Shown here: positions 12,231 through 24,150 of the stretch, in pieces
How the letters are laid out: each line of letters starts with the position of its first letter
How positions within the stretch are numbered: the stretch's first letter is position 1
Assembly: GCA_031772625.1 (NCBI GenBank)
Contig: CM062819.1
Span: forward strand, 825,447,003 to 825,511,002
Source of the DNA: Pinus tabuliformis
Lineage: Eukaryota > Streptophyta > Pinopsida > Pinales > Pinaceae
Direction of reading: 5' to 3'
Length of the DNA: 64,000 bases
Notes under the pieces: model-generated
Told to the model about the DNA's origin: nothing
The model's database searches: none
Seen by the model: the letters and a program-made list of their open reading frames with translations, nothing else
Position numbers and translations under genes: made by a program

Positions 12231-12810
12231 TTGGTCGGGAAGTTTTCTGGATTTGGCTAAGTGTGGGATCATTAAGGCCAAAGTGGAAAAGGACAAAATC
12301 TGAGCATGATCACACACTTAGAATAATTGAAAATACAACATTGATCATTTAGAATACATGAACAATATAATCTCCCCCAATGCGATGACATTGCGACGAC
12401 TTTCCCCAAGTGCGACACTAGAGGTACACTTTGCGACTACAGTGACGACACTTGTGCAACAATGCTTTAAACTTTGGGAATGAGTGCGATACATGTCTAG
12501 ATGATAAGCATGACTCATTAGCACCAATATTACCCCTTGAAGCAAGCTAAAACTACATTTGTGTGATATGTGACACTTGCCATGCCAAAAGATGACATAT
12601 GCGATAGTAAGAGGAAAGTGCAAACGACACTTGTAAAATGCGAATGACATTGAAAAAAACACATGCTTGAACAAAGATAACATGAAAAAGACACTTATTA
12701 CAGTGAAAAGAAGCAAAAGTGATAGTATTAAACATGAAAACACTTATGAAATTAAAGGTGTGCAAAAGTGACAGTTGCACAAACTCACCGAATAAAAGAA
12801 CAATAGGAAG
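12231..12810 (-). other. Possible minus-strand retroelement end, GCGAC-rich
   Basis: Read on the minus strand, TGGGGGAGATTATATTG (about 12366-12382) resembles a copia polypurine tract. To its right the + strand repeats GCGAC/GCGAT words (12375, 12390, 12409, 12433, 12446, 12488, 12600, 12638). The overlapping minus-strand ORFs at 12345-12986 have no domain and are not called. Confidence 0.25.
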
Positions 12811-14911
12811 AAAAGTGAGGGATTGTTGATGAAAGTGTGCACTAACTGTCGACACATGTGGAACATTTGCATAGGCACTGCCTTGATGGACTTGTGCTTT
12901 TCCTGTTCAAGCTTGCATAAAAGAGTGCGCTCATGAATTTGTTGTAGACTAAGCATGTGTGAGCAAGTGACTTTGATACTTATCAACCGACCATAAAGTG
13001 ATTATGGAACGAATGATCACAAGATCCACAGTAGGCTCCAAAATTCAAGTTAGACCAAATTTTGGAGGGTGTTTGTCATAACGACAACATAAGGCTATGT
13101 AGGAAATATTTGTCTATATTTTCATCCATATCCTCCATCGAATGGGTAGTATAGGGAGAGATCACCTAGTAATATTATTGTGAAAACATTGTCTACATTA
13201 AAGGAGGTTGTTTTGGATCAAAGCAACACTCAATCCATCCTTGTAAGCCTAGGGGATTCCAAGCAAAAGGCTAAGGTTCCTGAGAAGGGATGAGAAATGA
13301 TTCGGTTAAGGGAATTGGATTCCAAGTAGCAACCCTCAATATTTGACTTATCTCCCTATGTGTCCCCTCCATATGTGATGAAGTATGGATCGAAGGACTT
13401 AGCTCATGAAATATATCAACATATTCTTGTAATTGAACACATTGTTGAGGACTTATGAGGCCCAAATATTAAGAAAAAGACAAGAAAATTCATAACACAA
13501 AAAGGTTAGTCCTTGTAGTGATATTAAGCTCAATATGGTTATTAACATAATATAACATATAATAGCAGGATGCATCTTTAGATGATTTTTTAATGAAGCC
13601 AACATTAAGTCCTTAAGTGGTAAGGTTTGGGAACATTATTAAGCTAGGTTCCAAACTAGATTTTTTCTTGCAAGACGATGGTTGTCCTTCACCATTCTTT
13701 CAATGGGGGAATGTAGAAAATGTATTGTCTTCTTTTTCGTTATGGAAATAGATGCTTCTCAGTTAAAAAAGTCAACCTCTCTCCTTCAATTCACAATTTG
13801 AAACAATTGATGACATTTCATCGATGGTGAAGTCTACCTAGCTTACATATCAAATATTGGTTTTCCAGAGTATTTACAGAGATAGGAAACTCTTTAGGTC
13901 ATTATTTGGAGGAAAACATGAATTTTATTAAGACTAACATTACGACAGTCACTCAGATTATGGTTGGAATTGATTTTGGAGATGGATTAGTATTGGGAAT
14001 GGTGATTTAGAAGGGCTCACCTATGGTTAATTTTGATATTGATTGTCATGGTGTCCCCTTAATATGTTTAGATGCCATTAACTAAGTCATATAGCTAAAT
14101 ATTGCTCATTTCCTTTCAATAAAAAGTTAGGGTAAAAAATCACCTACTTCCAACATTTTAAAGGGTCCTTCACTGACAAAGATAATTTCTCCTATGGAGG
14201 TTGGTATTGAAAAATTTGACTTGAATACCGCAATGATAAAATCTTTAGAAAGTCTCTGGAGGGACTAGAACCTAAAGATATTATTGCAGAATTTGAAGAT
14301 AACTAGAATGCTAATCACAGGGAGTTGACTAATATTTTGAAGTCTCCTCAAGATAAAGGTATGTGTTTGGAAGAATTAGCTCCTTTACTTGTTTTGGTGA
14401 TTGGATATAAAGGAATGATAGTGAATACCTAGGCATCTCCTTAGAAACTCTTGTTAGATGGTCTTGATGATGATTCTCCATGTAAGGAGACTCACGGTGC
14501 AATGAACCTTCAACTTATGCCCCTAAGTTTCCTCCATAAGCTTGTCATAGGAGTCTCTCCTTTAGAGTTCCCTAGGGGGTGAATGGAGTCCCTATTTCAT
14601 TTCCAAGGCATATTGACCCTGCTAACCAAAATGACTCACCTGAATATGAGAAAAAGTATAACTTGAAACAAATAAAACCTCCTCTTTATTAGAGGAAGGG
14701 AGGGTTAAGGATGTCTTAGCCAATAACCCAGTGAAAGGGGGGAAACAATCTTTTATATCTCAGGCTCAAGAGAAAGTAGCATTGGAAGTATGATCTACTA
14801 AAAAAAGTCCAATAATGAGGTTAATTAGAGAAATGGCCCAATCAAAATTTCATATTTAAATTTATTAATAAACATATAATATTTCAATAATTGCAATAAA
14901 CTTTTTCTTTA

Positions 14912-14912
<1 letters not shown>
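12811..14912 (+). repeat. Repeat segment V, copy A
   Basis: About 2.1 kb matching 40317-42444 along its length and 31019-32250 over its right half. It starts near AAAGTGAGGG and ends in CTTTTTCTTTATG just before the TA array. It holds the DUF4283 pseudogene listed separately. The left 0.9 kb (12811-13680) is non-coding, with an AATTTTGGAGGGTGTTTGTC block conserved in the 40-kb copy. Confidence 0.85.
13761..14110 (+). pseudogene. DUF4283/zinc-knuckle protein remnant (copy A)
   Basis: Conceptual reading gives a segment with NLPSLHIKYWFS-like, GNSLGHYLE and TTVTQIMVGIDF, matching the pattern of plant DUF4283 domains found in LINE ORF1-like proteins. It is followed by a CCHC zinc-knuckle remnant near 14063-14105 whose frame has lost one base: Cys-Arg-Cys-His with His and Cys positions readable after the shift. 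Stops and the frameshift make it non-functional. DUF4283 plus a CCHC knuckle is typical of nucleic-acid-binding proteins of plant retroelements. The domain assignment is from memory of the family, not from a search. Confidence 0.55.

Positions 14913-14913
<1 letters not shown>

Positions 14914-14999
<86 letters not shown>
14914..14999. repeat. (AT)n microsatellite
   Basis: 43 uninterrupted AT units at the right end of segment V, copy A. Confidence 0.98.
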
Positions 15000-15002
<3 letters not shown>

Positions 15003-15101
15003 AAGGAAAATTGATGCCCATATATGTAACTATATGTATTATGGGGTTTTGTATAGAGATGTGAAATTTATATAGATATAAATAATATTATTAAGAACTA
15101 G

Positions 15102-15263
15102 CATAGGTACTTCTTAGCTCTGGATTTACCAAGTGTTGAGAAAAATGAAATCTTTGGAGGTGCAAACCTTTCCTCAAGTTTTGCACTCAAAAAAGAGATT
15201 TGCATCTTGAGATATATCATTCCTCTCGGAGCTTGGTAGATTTAGAGTTAAGATAGATCTATG
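15102..15263. mobile_element. Foldback (hairpin) element, copy 1
   Basis: The two ends are imperfect inverted repeats of about 55-60 bases. The left arm begins CATAGGTACTTCTTAGCTCT; the right arm read on the other strand begins CATAGATCTATCTTAACTCT. They continue through GGAT(C/T)TACCAAG and GAGA..ATGA to a short loop around 15180. There is no coding capacity. The structure fits a foldback or MITE-like non-autonomous element. Confidence 0.65.
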
Positions 15264-15404
15264 TTGGGATAAGGTTATTGATGAGGGAACTTTGTAAACT
15301 TGTTATTTTAGTTTATCATGAATATACATCCATATGCATTTCATTAAGATGTTTTTTAATAAGATATTAATATTAATATTTAGTTTATATTATGTATACT
15401 CTTA

Positions 15405-15470
15405 GTAGGCTTAAAGGTTAAGAATATGTGTTTCTTTCTCAAAAGCCACAAGTTTAAATCTAGAGATATT
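15405..15470 (+). mobile_element. Possible tRNA-derived SINE remnant
   Basis: TAGGCTTAAAGGTTAAG (A-box-like) is followed by about 30 bases and then AAGTTTAAATCTAG (B-box-like), the spacing of a tRNA-derived pol III promoter. A second copy near 16108-16142 keeps the B-box-like part only. There is no clear tail or target duplication. Confidence 0.25.
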
Positions 15471-15776
15471 TCAGAACATATAATTAATAAATAAATAACA
15501 ACTTAATAAATCTAATTAATAATTGTATAATAAAAAAATAAAAATATTTTTAATATAGAAATGTAAAAAATATATATAAATAAATAGTAGCTAAAATAAT
15601 AATTCATATTCATAACTATCAAAATTTCATATTTAAATTTATTAATAAGTATACAAAAATTCAATAAATACAATAAACTATATGTATTATAGGCTTTTAA
15701 TAAAAGTAAAAATAAGAAAATATTTGTATAGAGTTGTGAAATTTATATAGATATAAATAATATTATTAAGAACCAA

Positions 15777-15937
15777 CATAGGTACATCTTAGTTTTGGAT
15801 CTATCAAGTGCTGAGAGGAATGAAATATCTCGAGGTGCAAACATTTCCTCATATTTTTCACTCAAAAATTTATTTGCATCTTGAGAGATCTCATCCCTCT
15901 TGGAGCTTAGTAGATTCATAGTTAAGATAGATCTATG
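15777..15937. mobile_element. Foldback (hairpin) element, copy 2
   Basis: Same arms as copy 1: CATAGGTACATCTTAG at the left, and the complement of GTTAAGATAGATCTATG at the right. It lies at the equivalent place in the second half of the tandem duplication, so it was probably copied with it. Confidence 0.65.
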
Positions 15938-16145
15938 CTCGTGTAAGTTATCAATGAGTGCACTTTGTAAACTTGTTATTTTAGTTTATCATGAATATAC
16001 ATCTGTATGCATTTCATTATTAATTTTGTTCTTATTGTTGGATTTTACTATTGTGAAAATGGGCATGGACTTATTATGATGTTTTTTAATAAATTATTGA
16101 TATTAATAAAATATGTTTCTTTCTCAAAGGTCGTGAGTTTAAGTA

Positions 16146-17164
16146 TGAAGTAAGTAGAGTATGTGCATCTCCTTAGATTTTTATAATGAGATTACTGCAC
16201 GAGGCATCATACACCAATTTAGTGTATGGCTTAAATATCACCTTAAAATTTTATTTTTATTGTTATTATCACTTTTTTCTTTTGAAATATTTCTTTTAAC
16301 TTTGTAATGAAAAATTGAAGTTTTATATTCACTTAAAATCTCCCAAAATTTAAGCTATCATTGATGGAGATACCTTCGTAAGTAAAATGCAAATAAAATA
16401 ATAGCTCTAAATAACTCTTTTTAATATTGAAGAGATTTTGTAGGCTCACTATTGCCACCCGTTCCTAGGTATTCCAAGATTGATGGAGAATAACACTTGT
16501 AGAATTTGATAAAAGTAAGGAATTATTTTTAGGACTTGAAATGCTTCTATATTTGTTATCATTGTTCCAAGAATTACTAGTCCACATATTTTCCATTGCA
16601 AAGAGCATGTTCAAACTTTTAGTTATCCCTCATTTAAGTTTAATCATTGATAAATTTTATACTATTTTTTCAAAAAAATTACAATTACAGCCATGCTTTA
16701 ATTTTACATTTAGTGAGTTCCAAAAATTTATATATGTCTTTATAAATTACACCAGTTTAGATTCATCTTAATTTCAGATCTACCAAGTGTCAAGAGAGAT
16801 CAAATCTCTTGAGATACAAACCTCTTTTAGAGTGAAAAAAGATTTGATCCCTCTCAGTACTTGTAGATCCAGAGTTAAGATTGATCTAAGATGGTTTAAT
16901 TATTATTTTTATTAATGCTATTATGATATGTGTGCATAAATTTCTCTCCATTTTATATTTAAAAATAATTTCATAATTTTTCTTTAAAATATATTCATTT
17001 ATATATTAAAAAATATTTTAAATCATTTTATTGATTTAAAATGTGAAACATATTCTCTTCTATAGTTGTGTAGTAATTGAATTTAAATTTGTAATTTAAC
17101 TTTTCTACATTTTAAGATTTTTTTAAAGTATATACTTTAACTAATTTTACTTACTGGTATCAAA
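16146..17164. other. AT-rich non-coding sequence
   Basis: Contains foldback copy 3 and otherwise very AT-rich sequence. The ORF 16541-16771 (+) has no domain and overlaps the foldback flank. Confidence 0.5.
16756..16891. mobile_element. Foldback (hairpin) element, copy 3
   Basis: Arms run CTTAATTTCAGATCTACCAA ... GAGATCAAATCT and, on the other strand, CTTAACTCTGGATCTACAAG ... GGGATCAAATCT. It is outside the tandem duplication, so it is an independent copy. Its left flank (TCTTTATAAATTACAC) recurs at 35118 beside arm fragments. Confidence 0.65.
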
Positions 17165-18150
17165 TCATCACAATTAAATTAATGTCTAAACACATAAAAT
17201 TAAATAAACATTTTTTTGCATAATGACTTCTCCTTGAATTATAATATCTTAACTCAAAAAAATATCAACATATTACCCATTGTTCAACGTTATCACGAAT
17301 GTAAGTATCATTTTAAGAGAATCGATATGCAATATAATAATTTTCGAACTCTAATAATTAGGGTTTCATGTGAAGAATGGTTACCTTGAGAAGCTTCAAA
17401 GCATATGAAGGGGTAGATAGTTTAATGAAAAAAATGATGGGAAGAGTTTAGGAGTCGATGAGATGTTTCTTAATGAGAGCTTCCAGTAGATAATCTTTTG
17501 ATGATGATGATGATGGTAAATTTATCTTCTGAGGATGAAGATGGTAAATTAAAGTTACAAATTAGTAATTCAGAACCTACAATTGTGACATCATTTCATA
17601 AAATATTTGAAACTTCGATTTTAGGCATAGGTTCAGTAGAATAGTTTAGGATATTTCATCACACACATGCATATCTATGTATTTTACTTACTGTTAAAAT
17701 TGCAAGATTGTGAATTGATGGAGATCACAATTAAATTAATTTCTAAACAAACAAATGACTTCTCCTGAATTTTAATATCTTAAAAATATTCTAAAAGAAC
17801 AACTCAGAATTTAATTAAAAAATAATCAACATTTTACCCATTGTCCAATGTTATCACTAACGTAAGTATCATTTTGAGAGAATTGATACATAATATACTA
17901 ATTTTTAAACTTTAAGAATTAAGGTTTCTGGTGAAAAATGTTTATTTGGAGAAGCTCAACAACATATGAAAGTGGAGATTATTCACAATGAGAAACAATG
18001 GTGGGAAGAGTTTCTAGGTGGATGAGATGTTCATTATTGAGAGCTTCCTTCTGAGCATGATGGTGGTAAATTATGACAGATAATCTTCTGAGCCTGATGG
18101 TGGTAAATTAAAATTATAATTTGGTAATTCAAAACCCTCAATGCCATAGG
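17165..18150 (+). repeat. Tandem duplication of a ~425-bp segment
   Basis: 17165-17590 matches 17725-18150 with an offset near 560. Shared words include GACTTCTCCT, ACCCATTGT, GTAAGTATCATTTT, GGTTTC and TGATGGTGGTAAATTA. The second copy itself repeats the segment TCTTCTGAGC(A/C)TGATGGTGGTAAATTA. Between the copies, 17591-17724 is AT-rich with no feature. Confidence 0.75.
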
Positions 18151-18854
18151 CCTCCTGGCTTTTTTTCCTTGCATCGGTAAATAACACTCAAAGCCCCAAC
18201 CAAATCTTTCTCTTTGGAAAAAAAGAGAAATTCATTGGAATTTTATGCCTTTAAATAGGTTAATACCATAGAAAAAGCTATGGTTAAGAATACCATGGGA
18301 GAAATCATGGGTTGTGAAAATCCAAAACCTAAAAAAGTAAATTGACTATTTTACCTCAATTTTGTTTTAATTATTAACTTTAGTTTAATTTATTTTATTT
18401 TTATGTAATTTGACCTATTCAAAATGTTTACATAATAAGGTAGGACAAGATTAGAACATGACATATAATATCTCTTCCATACTGAGCACCTCTGAACAAA
18501 AAAAAGAAAAGAAAAGAAAATAAAAATACCATCCATGGTAGAAAAGCAATTGATTATGAAAAATTCAAATATCTTGGATTTATTGTGGATATAGGTTATT
18601 AGCGTGTGTCATCCTTTGTGGTTAAAAACAAGTAAGATGAAAGTATAACTCCCATATATATCCTAAGTAAAATGAAAGTATAACTACGAGATATATTGTA
18701 AGAGTAAGATTCAAAAGCAGTTATACCTAACAAATAGATTTCACCTGGTAGAGACTCAAGCCTAGCCACAACCTTGAGCTAACTATGATGACAATTCAAC
18801 TTTGATTTTATGTGAATGGAAAAAAATCCAAATAAATGCACCATTTAGACTTAA
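18151..18854. other. AT-rich spacer, no gene seen
   Basis: Stops in all frames. A short A/G run (AAAAGAAAAGAAAAG, about 18503-18518) is the only distinctive feature. Confidence 0.5.
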
Positions 18855-19980
18855 ATATCAGGTTTTTAATAATTTCTATTATATATAAAAAAGATGTACA
18901 TGCAGTAAGGCATAATTTAAAATAATAAACCATTTGCATTAAAAAAAACATCTTGTGGAATCGTGAACAAAACTAACCCAATTTCAGGAGTCCCAACCTC
19001 TAAATAGAAATATACCCAGTCAAAACAATTTTGTTTATTTATTCCTCATCGAGTGCGAGTAAAGAAAAAATTTGGAATGTAACAATATTAACAAAAAGAA
19101 GGTATCTATTCAAAGCGAAAGACGTCATGAGAGAATGCAGTTATGTACTAAAAAAAATCAAATCAAATCTAGGAGTGAGCTTCGAAGGCTGCCTCACCAA
19201 ACCTGGTATCATTTTATCGACCAAATCTCCTTCATTATTAATCCTCCTCTCTCGTTTTGTGTGTAACTACAAAATCAAATGTCTCGTTTTTCCTTCTCTT
19301 CTCCTCCCACTTACATGTCCTACCTCCCTAGGAATCGGCTTGGGGTGATATAGAGAGTATAAATGAAATATGTCGAATGAATACCGATTGGAATGAATAC
19401 CGATTGGAGTTTATTGCTAGTAATATTGTTACAACAGGCTTCATTCTCTTTCTTTACAATTTTTTTTGGGCATACAATGCTTTACTAGGGTTTAGTTTAT
19501 CTAGTTTAGTTTATGATTCTTTATTAGGGTTTATTATATTTGGTTTAATGTACAGTGTTTTATTGGGGTTTGCTAAAGTTTATTGTCAATAATACTCTTT
19601 TTAGTTCTCTATGGTGCTGCCAATAACTACCCTCTTCTATAGTTTCCTACTTGCATGAAGCTCTCTTGTTCATTCTCTCTTCAAAGTGCTTGCAATATGT
19701 AAATTTACAATCTGTCTAAGGCACAATGTTTAACTTTTATTGATGTTGCTACAAACCATCATTTGTAAACAGTCGTTTATGCCGATAATGCTTGCAATAA
19801 GTCATGATCATCCCAATGTTTGGCCTCGATATAAATTTATATCTACAAAATATATGGTTTAGGATTATTGCACTAGTTTAAATTTTCATTATTGGTTGGA
19901 TAGATCTCACAGTTCCTTATTAATTTGGTTTTAGTAGCGATCGACCAAGCCTAGTTTCAATGAAGTAATGTTTTAGTATA
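18855..19980 (+). repeat. Repeat segment X, copy 0
   Basis: Homologous to 23500-25110 (with insertions there) and, from about 19155, to 33965-34830 and 50245-50383. Landmarks are ATGTACATGCAGTA, GGTATCATTTTATCGACCA, TTGTGTGTAACTAC and TGGTGCTGCCAAT. It contains a ~40-bp minisatellite (about 19465-19590, words ACTAGGGTTTA and GTTTAGTTTA). The homology stops near 19980, where LTR remnants begin. ORFs here (19031-19348, 19377-19592) are not conserved between copies. Confidence 0.8.
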
Positions 19981-20029
19981 CCTAGTTTCACAACCCTATG
20001 TTGTGGTGACTTAAGTTCACCGCGAGCAT

Positions 20030-21388
20030 TGTGAGACACCGACGAGATTTCACCTTTCAAAGTTACTTTTACCTAGACTACACCTACTTCCAATACTTAG
20101 TCAATTTTTCTTTAAGTGTTCACTTCTTCAACTATGAAGCAAAAATAACATTCATTCAATCTATCTTACTTTCAATCATTCAATTTTGCGATAACATCTA
20201 TTCAATATAAACATGACAAAAACACAATAATTCGATATTGAAAACTTTGAACAATGAACACAAGTTTAAAATAGGAGGGGGAAACTCCCCAAAATAGTTC
20301 GCCCAAAGTGTATTTTACAATTACAAGTGGCATGGTAGTTTCCTGTTTTAACCAACAAACTCATCCACTCAATTATACCCAAGTTGTGCAACCTACCATG
20401 CAACTTTTTCCCAAATCATGCAACCTGCCTACACGTTCTGTTCAAATTGTTTAGCCCTTGCATGCACAGTGTGACCTATAAATAAACCCCAAAAAGTCTG
20501 CCCAAAACAAAGACCAACAATCTACTCAGTTGTGTTGCCTTGCTGGACGAGCCCCACCTTGTCTATGCCTTCTTTGCTCCGTCCTTCTGCCCTTGTGCGA
20601 AATTTTATTTTTCCTACGATATCGCAGACTCGCCTAAGTGTGACTGATGCCTCTACGATATACTTGGTCGAATTTCTTCTGCCCTCCTTGGCCAAACTCC
20701 TCACTTGTGTTTTTACACCTCCTTGCCAAGTTAATTTATGTGGTCGATGCCCCTTTTTCTTTTTGAGCCGACCCACAAGGTGTATTGAATGCCCCTGGGC
20801 CGACCTGTCTATGGGAAAATGGGCGCGCACCTAGACCGACCTGCCTATGGGTAGGCATGTGCCCCTGTTTGGCAGGTGCGCCCCTGCCTGGGTGCTTCAC
20901 CATGCCATGTTGCCCACACTATGACGTTCCAATCGTTTTCTCGTCATACACACTACCCACACATAGTTTCTCGCTTGCTGTGTACTCCACATTGCATGCT
21001 ACCGCACTGTGACCTCGCTTGATTGTCTCCGCCTGTCATGTCGCACGTTCTCGCTACGTCGTCACATTCGCTTGAGCGCACTGCCTTTGTGCAGGTGTAC
21101 CTGTGGGCACAGGTCCTCCAAGTCATGCATGCTATTTGCTTGAGTTGTACGTGCACCCTATGCTATAGAGTACCTACACCACTCAACTCACCCTTCAATG
21201 TGCGCTTTTCGCCAAGTCGTCACCAATTCGCCCACGTCGTATAAGTGGGCGCCTTGCCTTCGTGCGGGTGCACCCATCCCCAACTCGGTCCAAAATTAGG
21301 TTTTTCGACTCTCCAAGTGAGCATGACCAGTCATGGGTGCCCATTGGATTTGGTGACAACTCGGGGCCCTAACGTCCTCCCCCACTTC
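20030..21388 (-). mobile_element. Minus-strand LTR (probable gypsy) with adjoining polypurine tract
   Basis: On the minus strand a polypurine tract GAAGTGGGGGAGGAC (21374-21388) is followed by GTTAGGGCCCCGAG, a typical LTR start with the first base changed. The other end may be ...GTGTCTCACA (from 20030). That would make a 1.34-kb LTR. No convincing primer-binding site follows, so the left boundary is inferred. The block is CpG- and C-rich compared with its surroundings. Overlapping ORFs on both strands (20522-20834 and others) carry no domain. Confidence 0.4.
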
Positions 21389-22245
21389 AAAAAGGTTGTC
21401 GCCCTCAACAACACCATCTTAGCAAACTCCATTGCCAAGACCAAATGTCGCAAAGTGCCACTAGCTCCAACGTCAATTGTCCCTACTGCATGAAATCCCT
21501 GCCCTCATCACATGAACCTTCATCAAGGCTCATGAATCCATGTGGGTGAGACACCTCAATCTCACGCTCATTAGCCAAAACTTGTTGCAATCCTCCATAC
21601 TTCCCCATCTCATGGAAGGATGCTCCATCGAACTCGACTACATTCTTTGGTTGCAACTCATATCATGCCTATCCATTGCACGTCATCATCATGTGAACTG
21701 ATACTGTCATAAACTCAACTCCAACACATCTCAGTGCGTCGAACTCCCCCATGTATCGAACTGGTTGGGTAGGTAATCCAACCTTTGCATCCAAACCATG
21801 AGAACACACCTCCTCATGCCATCATTGGTTGTTTCTCCATCACTTCGTCACATATTCAACTCGATCAAGAACTCTTCCCATCTCCATGCATCAATCCTTC
21901 AATCAACGCTCATTGTGCCATATCCAGGTCCATGAAGAAACTCCATCTCATATGCGATATGTTGCCCATCAATGCTGTTAAAGGGGCAAGTATTCACTTG
22001 CCTCATTGTGTCATCCATGTGTTGACCATGGTCATAGACCAACAATCTCCATGTCCATAAAAATGGCCAAGTCCCATAAACTCAACCCATGCCTAAGTTC
22101 TCAGAACAAGGTACCTCCATCACTGCAAGCACCATCCAACTCCAAGGTGTCTCGTCTATATTGCATCCATCAAGTCACTCCTCATGAATGTGAAAATTTG
22201 GATGCCCAAATTTCTACTGCAATAACTTATTAAGTTTCTCCTACT
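21389..22245 (-). other. Decayed internal region of the gypsy remnant
   Basis: Adjoins the polypurine tract and reads on the minus strand as broken protein-like segments (near 21410-21660, for example EFDGASFHEMGKYGG). No catalytic motif is left. The plus-strand ORFs 21785-22060 and 22006-22233 are probably antisense shadows. Confidence 0.3.
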
Positions 22246-23350
22246 TGTTAATTTCTGAATCAAGTTACTTACTATTTCCCATAATAAATATCAAAACCAA
22301 TACACTACAGTATACACCATTTAAATTATAAGAGGAAAACAAGAAACTAAACAAGAAAGAGATACAACACATCTACACAATTATTTTTGGACAAATGTCC
22401 CCGGAAAAACCCAATGCGGGAAAACCGCTGCAGCAGCTTTGAGGGTTTTATTATTATGCAGTAGCAATTATGAGTACAATTCATTGCATGCCCAACAGGC
22501 TATCCTATACAGAGAGAAACTGGACAAAATAAGTAGTGAGATGCTCTCACCCTATCATTGGAAGAATCTAACTCTGATCTCGTTGGAACAGAGGCTCTGT
22601 GTCCCTTCTGTGTCAGCTTCTGCGCATAACTACATCAACCCCACGAAGTCTCTACATCACCTCTACTAGGGACTACGCTCCTCCTCCTTCAAACCCTCTG
22701 CTCACCAGAAACTTTGATTTACAGCCTCTCAGTCTCACACCATATCTCCCAGCTTCTGAAACTTGATTTCCTCAACAGGAATTTGATCTCCCTCTAGGCT
22801 CTACGCTACCACTGCATCAACAATGCGTGGACCAGCGTCAGCCTCTCTCTAGACATCGATCTGTCCTCTCTACCATGTACTGTCTAGCCCAGGAAGAAAT
22901 CCTTAATGAATACTATCCCTGTCCCTCACTGAAAAATATCACTATAGAAAATCTTTCCGACAGTTGCTCTGCTTTAGAAAATCGAACTTCTAATCTCCCC
23001 TCTGTGTGTTCTCCAAGTGCCCCTCAAGCCTCTTCTTATATCTTTCTGTTGGACAACCAACGACCCAGATTAACTTCTAATCAATGGATTAGATCATTTT
23101 TGGCTTGATCCTCATCTTCTTTTAGAAGTTACACCCATAGTTTATATTAATACCCATTAATTATTTTAATTTCCTAAGTTTAGATGTAGTGTCCCATTAA
23201 AAATAATTAATTATTTTAATAAAACTGTCTCCGGTTGGAATTTCCCAAAACGATTTCTGGGTATTGGAGAATGCATGGATCTAAGCCTCCTTGAAAATTT
23301 TGAGACTTTGATCACATCCAATGCTACCATAAATCAACACTCCCTCTTAG
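22246..23350 (-). mobile_element. Minus-strand copia-like LTR with adjoining polypurine tract
   Basis: On the minus strand TAAGAGGGAG (23340-23350) precedes TGTTGATTTATGG. The far end reads ...GAAATTAACA (22246-22255), giving imperfect 9-base inverted ends (TGTTGATTT / AAATTAACA). Within it, AATAAAACCC is followed by TTTTCCCGCATTGGGTTTTT and CCGGGGAC, a layout common in the 3' part of plant copia LTRs. There is no primer-binding site at 22200-22245 and no clear target duplication. Confidence 0.45.
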
Positions 23351-23948
23351 CAAGGAATGTGCTCTAGTAATGCAACCTGCTGAAGCATCACTTTGTTATG
23401 TAACATCTCTTTCTGTGTTGCTAATGTCTGACATCTCTATCCACCAACTACTGCGAAAATGTTGCATCTGTACTGCTGATGTTACAGAACCTCACATTTT
23501 GAAACAATTCTATTATATACAAAAATATGTACATGCAGTACAACATAATTTAAAATTAACAAACCATTTGCATTTTAAAAAAGGCATCCTAATCAAATCA
23601 ATTTTGGATCGAATCATTAACAAAACTAACCACAATTTCAAGAGTAGTAACCTCTAAATATAACTACAGTAAGTGAGAACAATTCCGTTGATGATTTCCT
23701 AATCGGGTACTAGTAATGAAGCAGTTTGGAATGTAACGGTATTATTAGAAAAGCTTTGTAATGTTAAACATATAGAGAATGTCTATGCGACAACTCTCAA
23801 ATGAGCTGAAATTCAAAGCGAAACATGTTTGGGGAAAAACATCATCCACGAAGAAAACATGATGAAGCTCAAATGTCCTTTTCTCAACCAAGTTAAACCA
23901 TCTCAACTCTAGCTTCGAACCCTCTAGGCTCAACACACCAAAAATTGA

Positions 23949-24150
23949 AATGTTAGAAAAGCAAGAAAAGCAATTTTTAAGGATAGCCGTTGGAGAGAAA
24001 AGCAAGAAATGTTAGAAAAATAAAGAAAATAAATTTATAATGGTTAGAAAAACAATTTATAAAGATAGCTGATGGAGAGAAAAGCAATAAAATTTAGAAA
24101 AAGAAAGAAAAGAAATTTAAAAATATAGTTGATGGATAGAAAAGAAATAA
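23949..24150. repeat. Tandem repeat, ~60-80-bp unit, three copies
   Basis: Units at about 23949, 24008 and 24089 share TTAGAAAAA, ATAG(C/T)(C/T)G(A/T)TGGAGAGAAAAG-like cores and A-rich spacers. Confidence 0.6.

Larger units (their letters stand above)
15001..16145 (+). repeat. Tandem duplication of a ~480-bp segment
   Basis: 15040-15470 is repeated at 15715-16145 with an offset of about 675-690 bases. Shared landmarks include GTATAGAG(A/T)TGTGAAATTT, the foldback element, TTTGTAAACTTGTTATTTTAG and TTTCTTTCTCAAA. The copies differ by many substitutions, so the duplication is old. Confidence 0.85.

Noticed and set aside
20522-20834. Overlapping ~100-codon ORFs on both strands
   Set aside because: They lie in a C-rich LTR remnant with no domain, and each is the shadow of the other.
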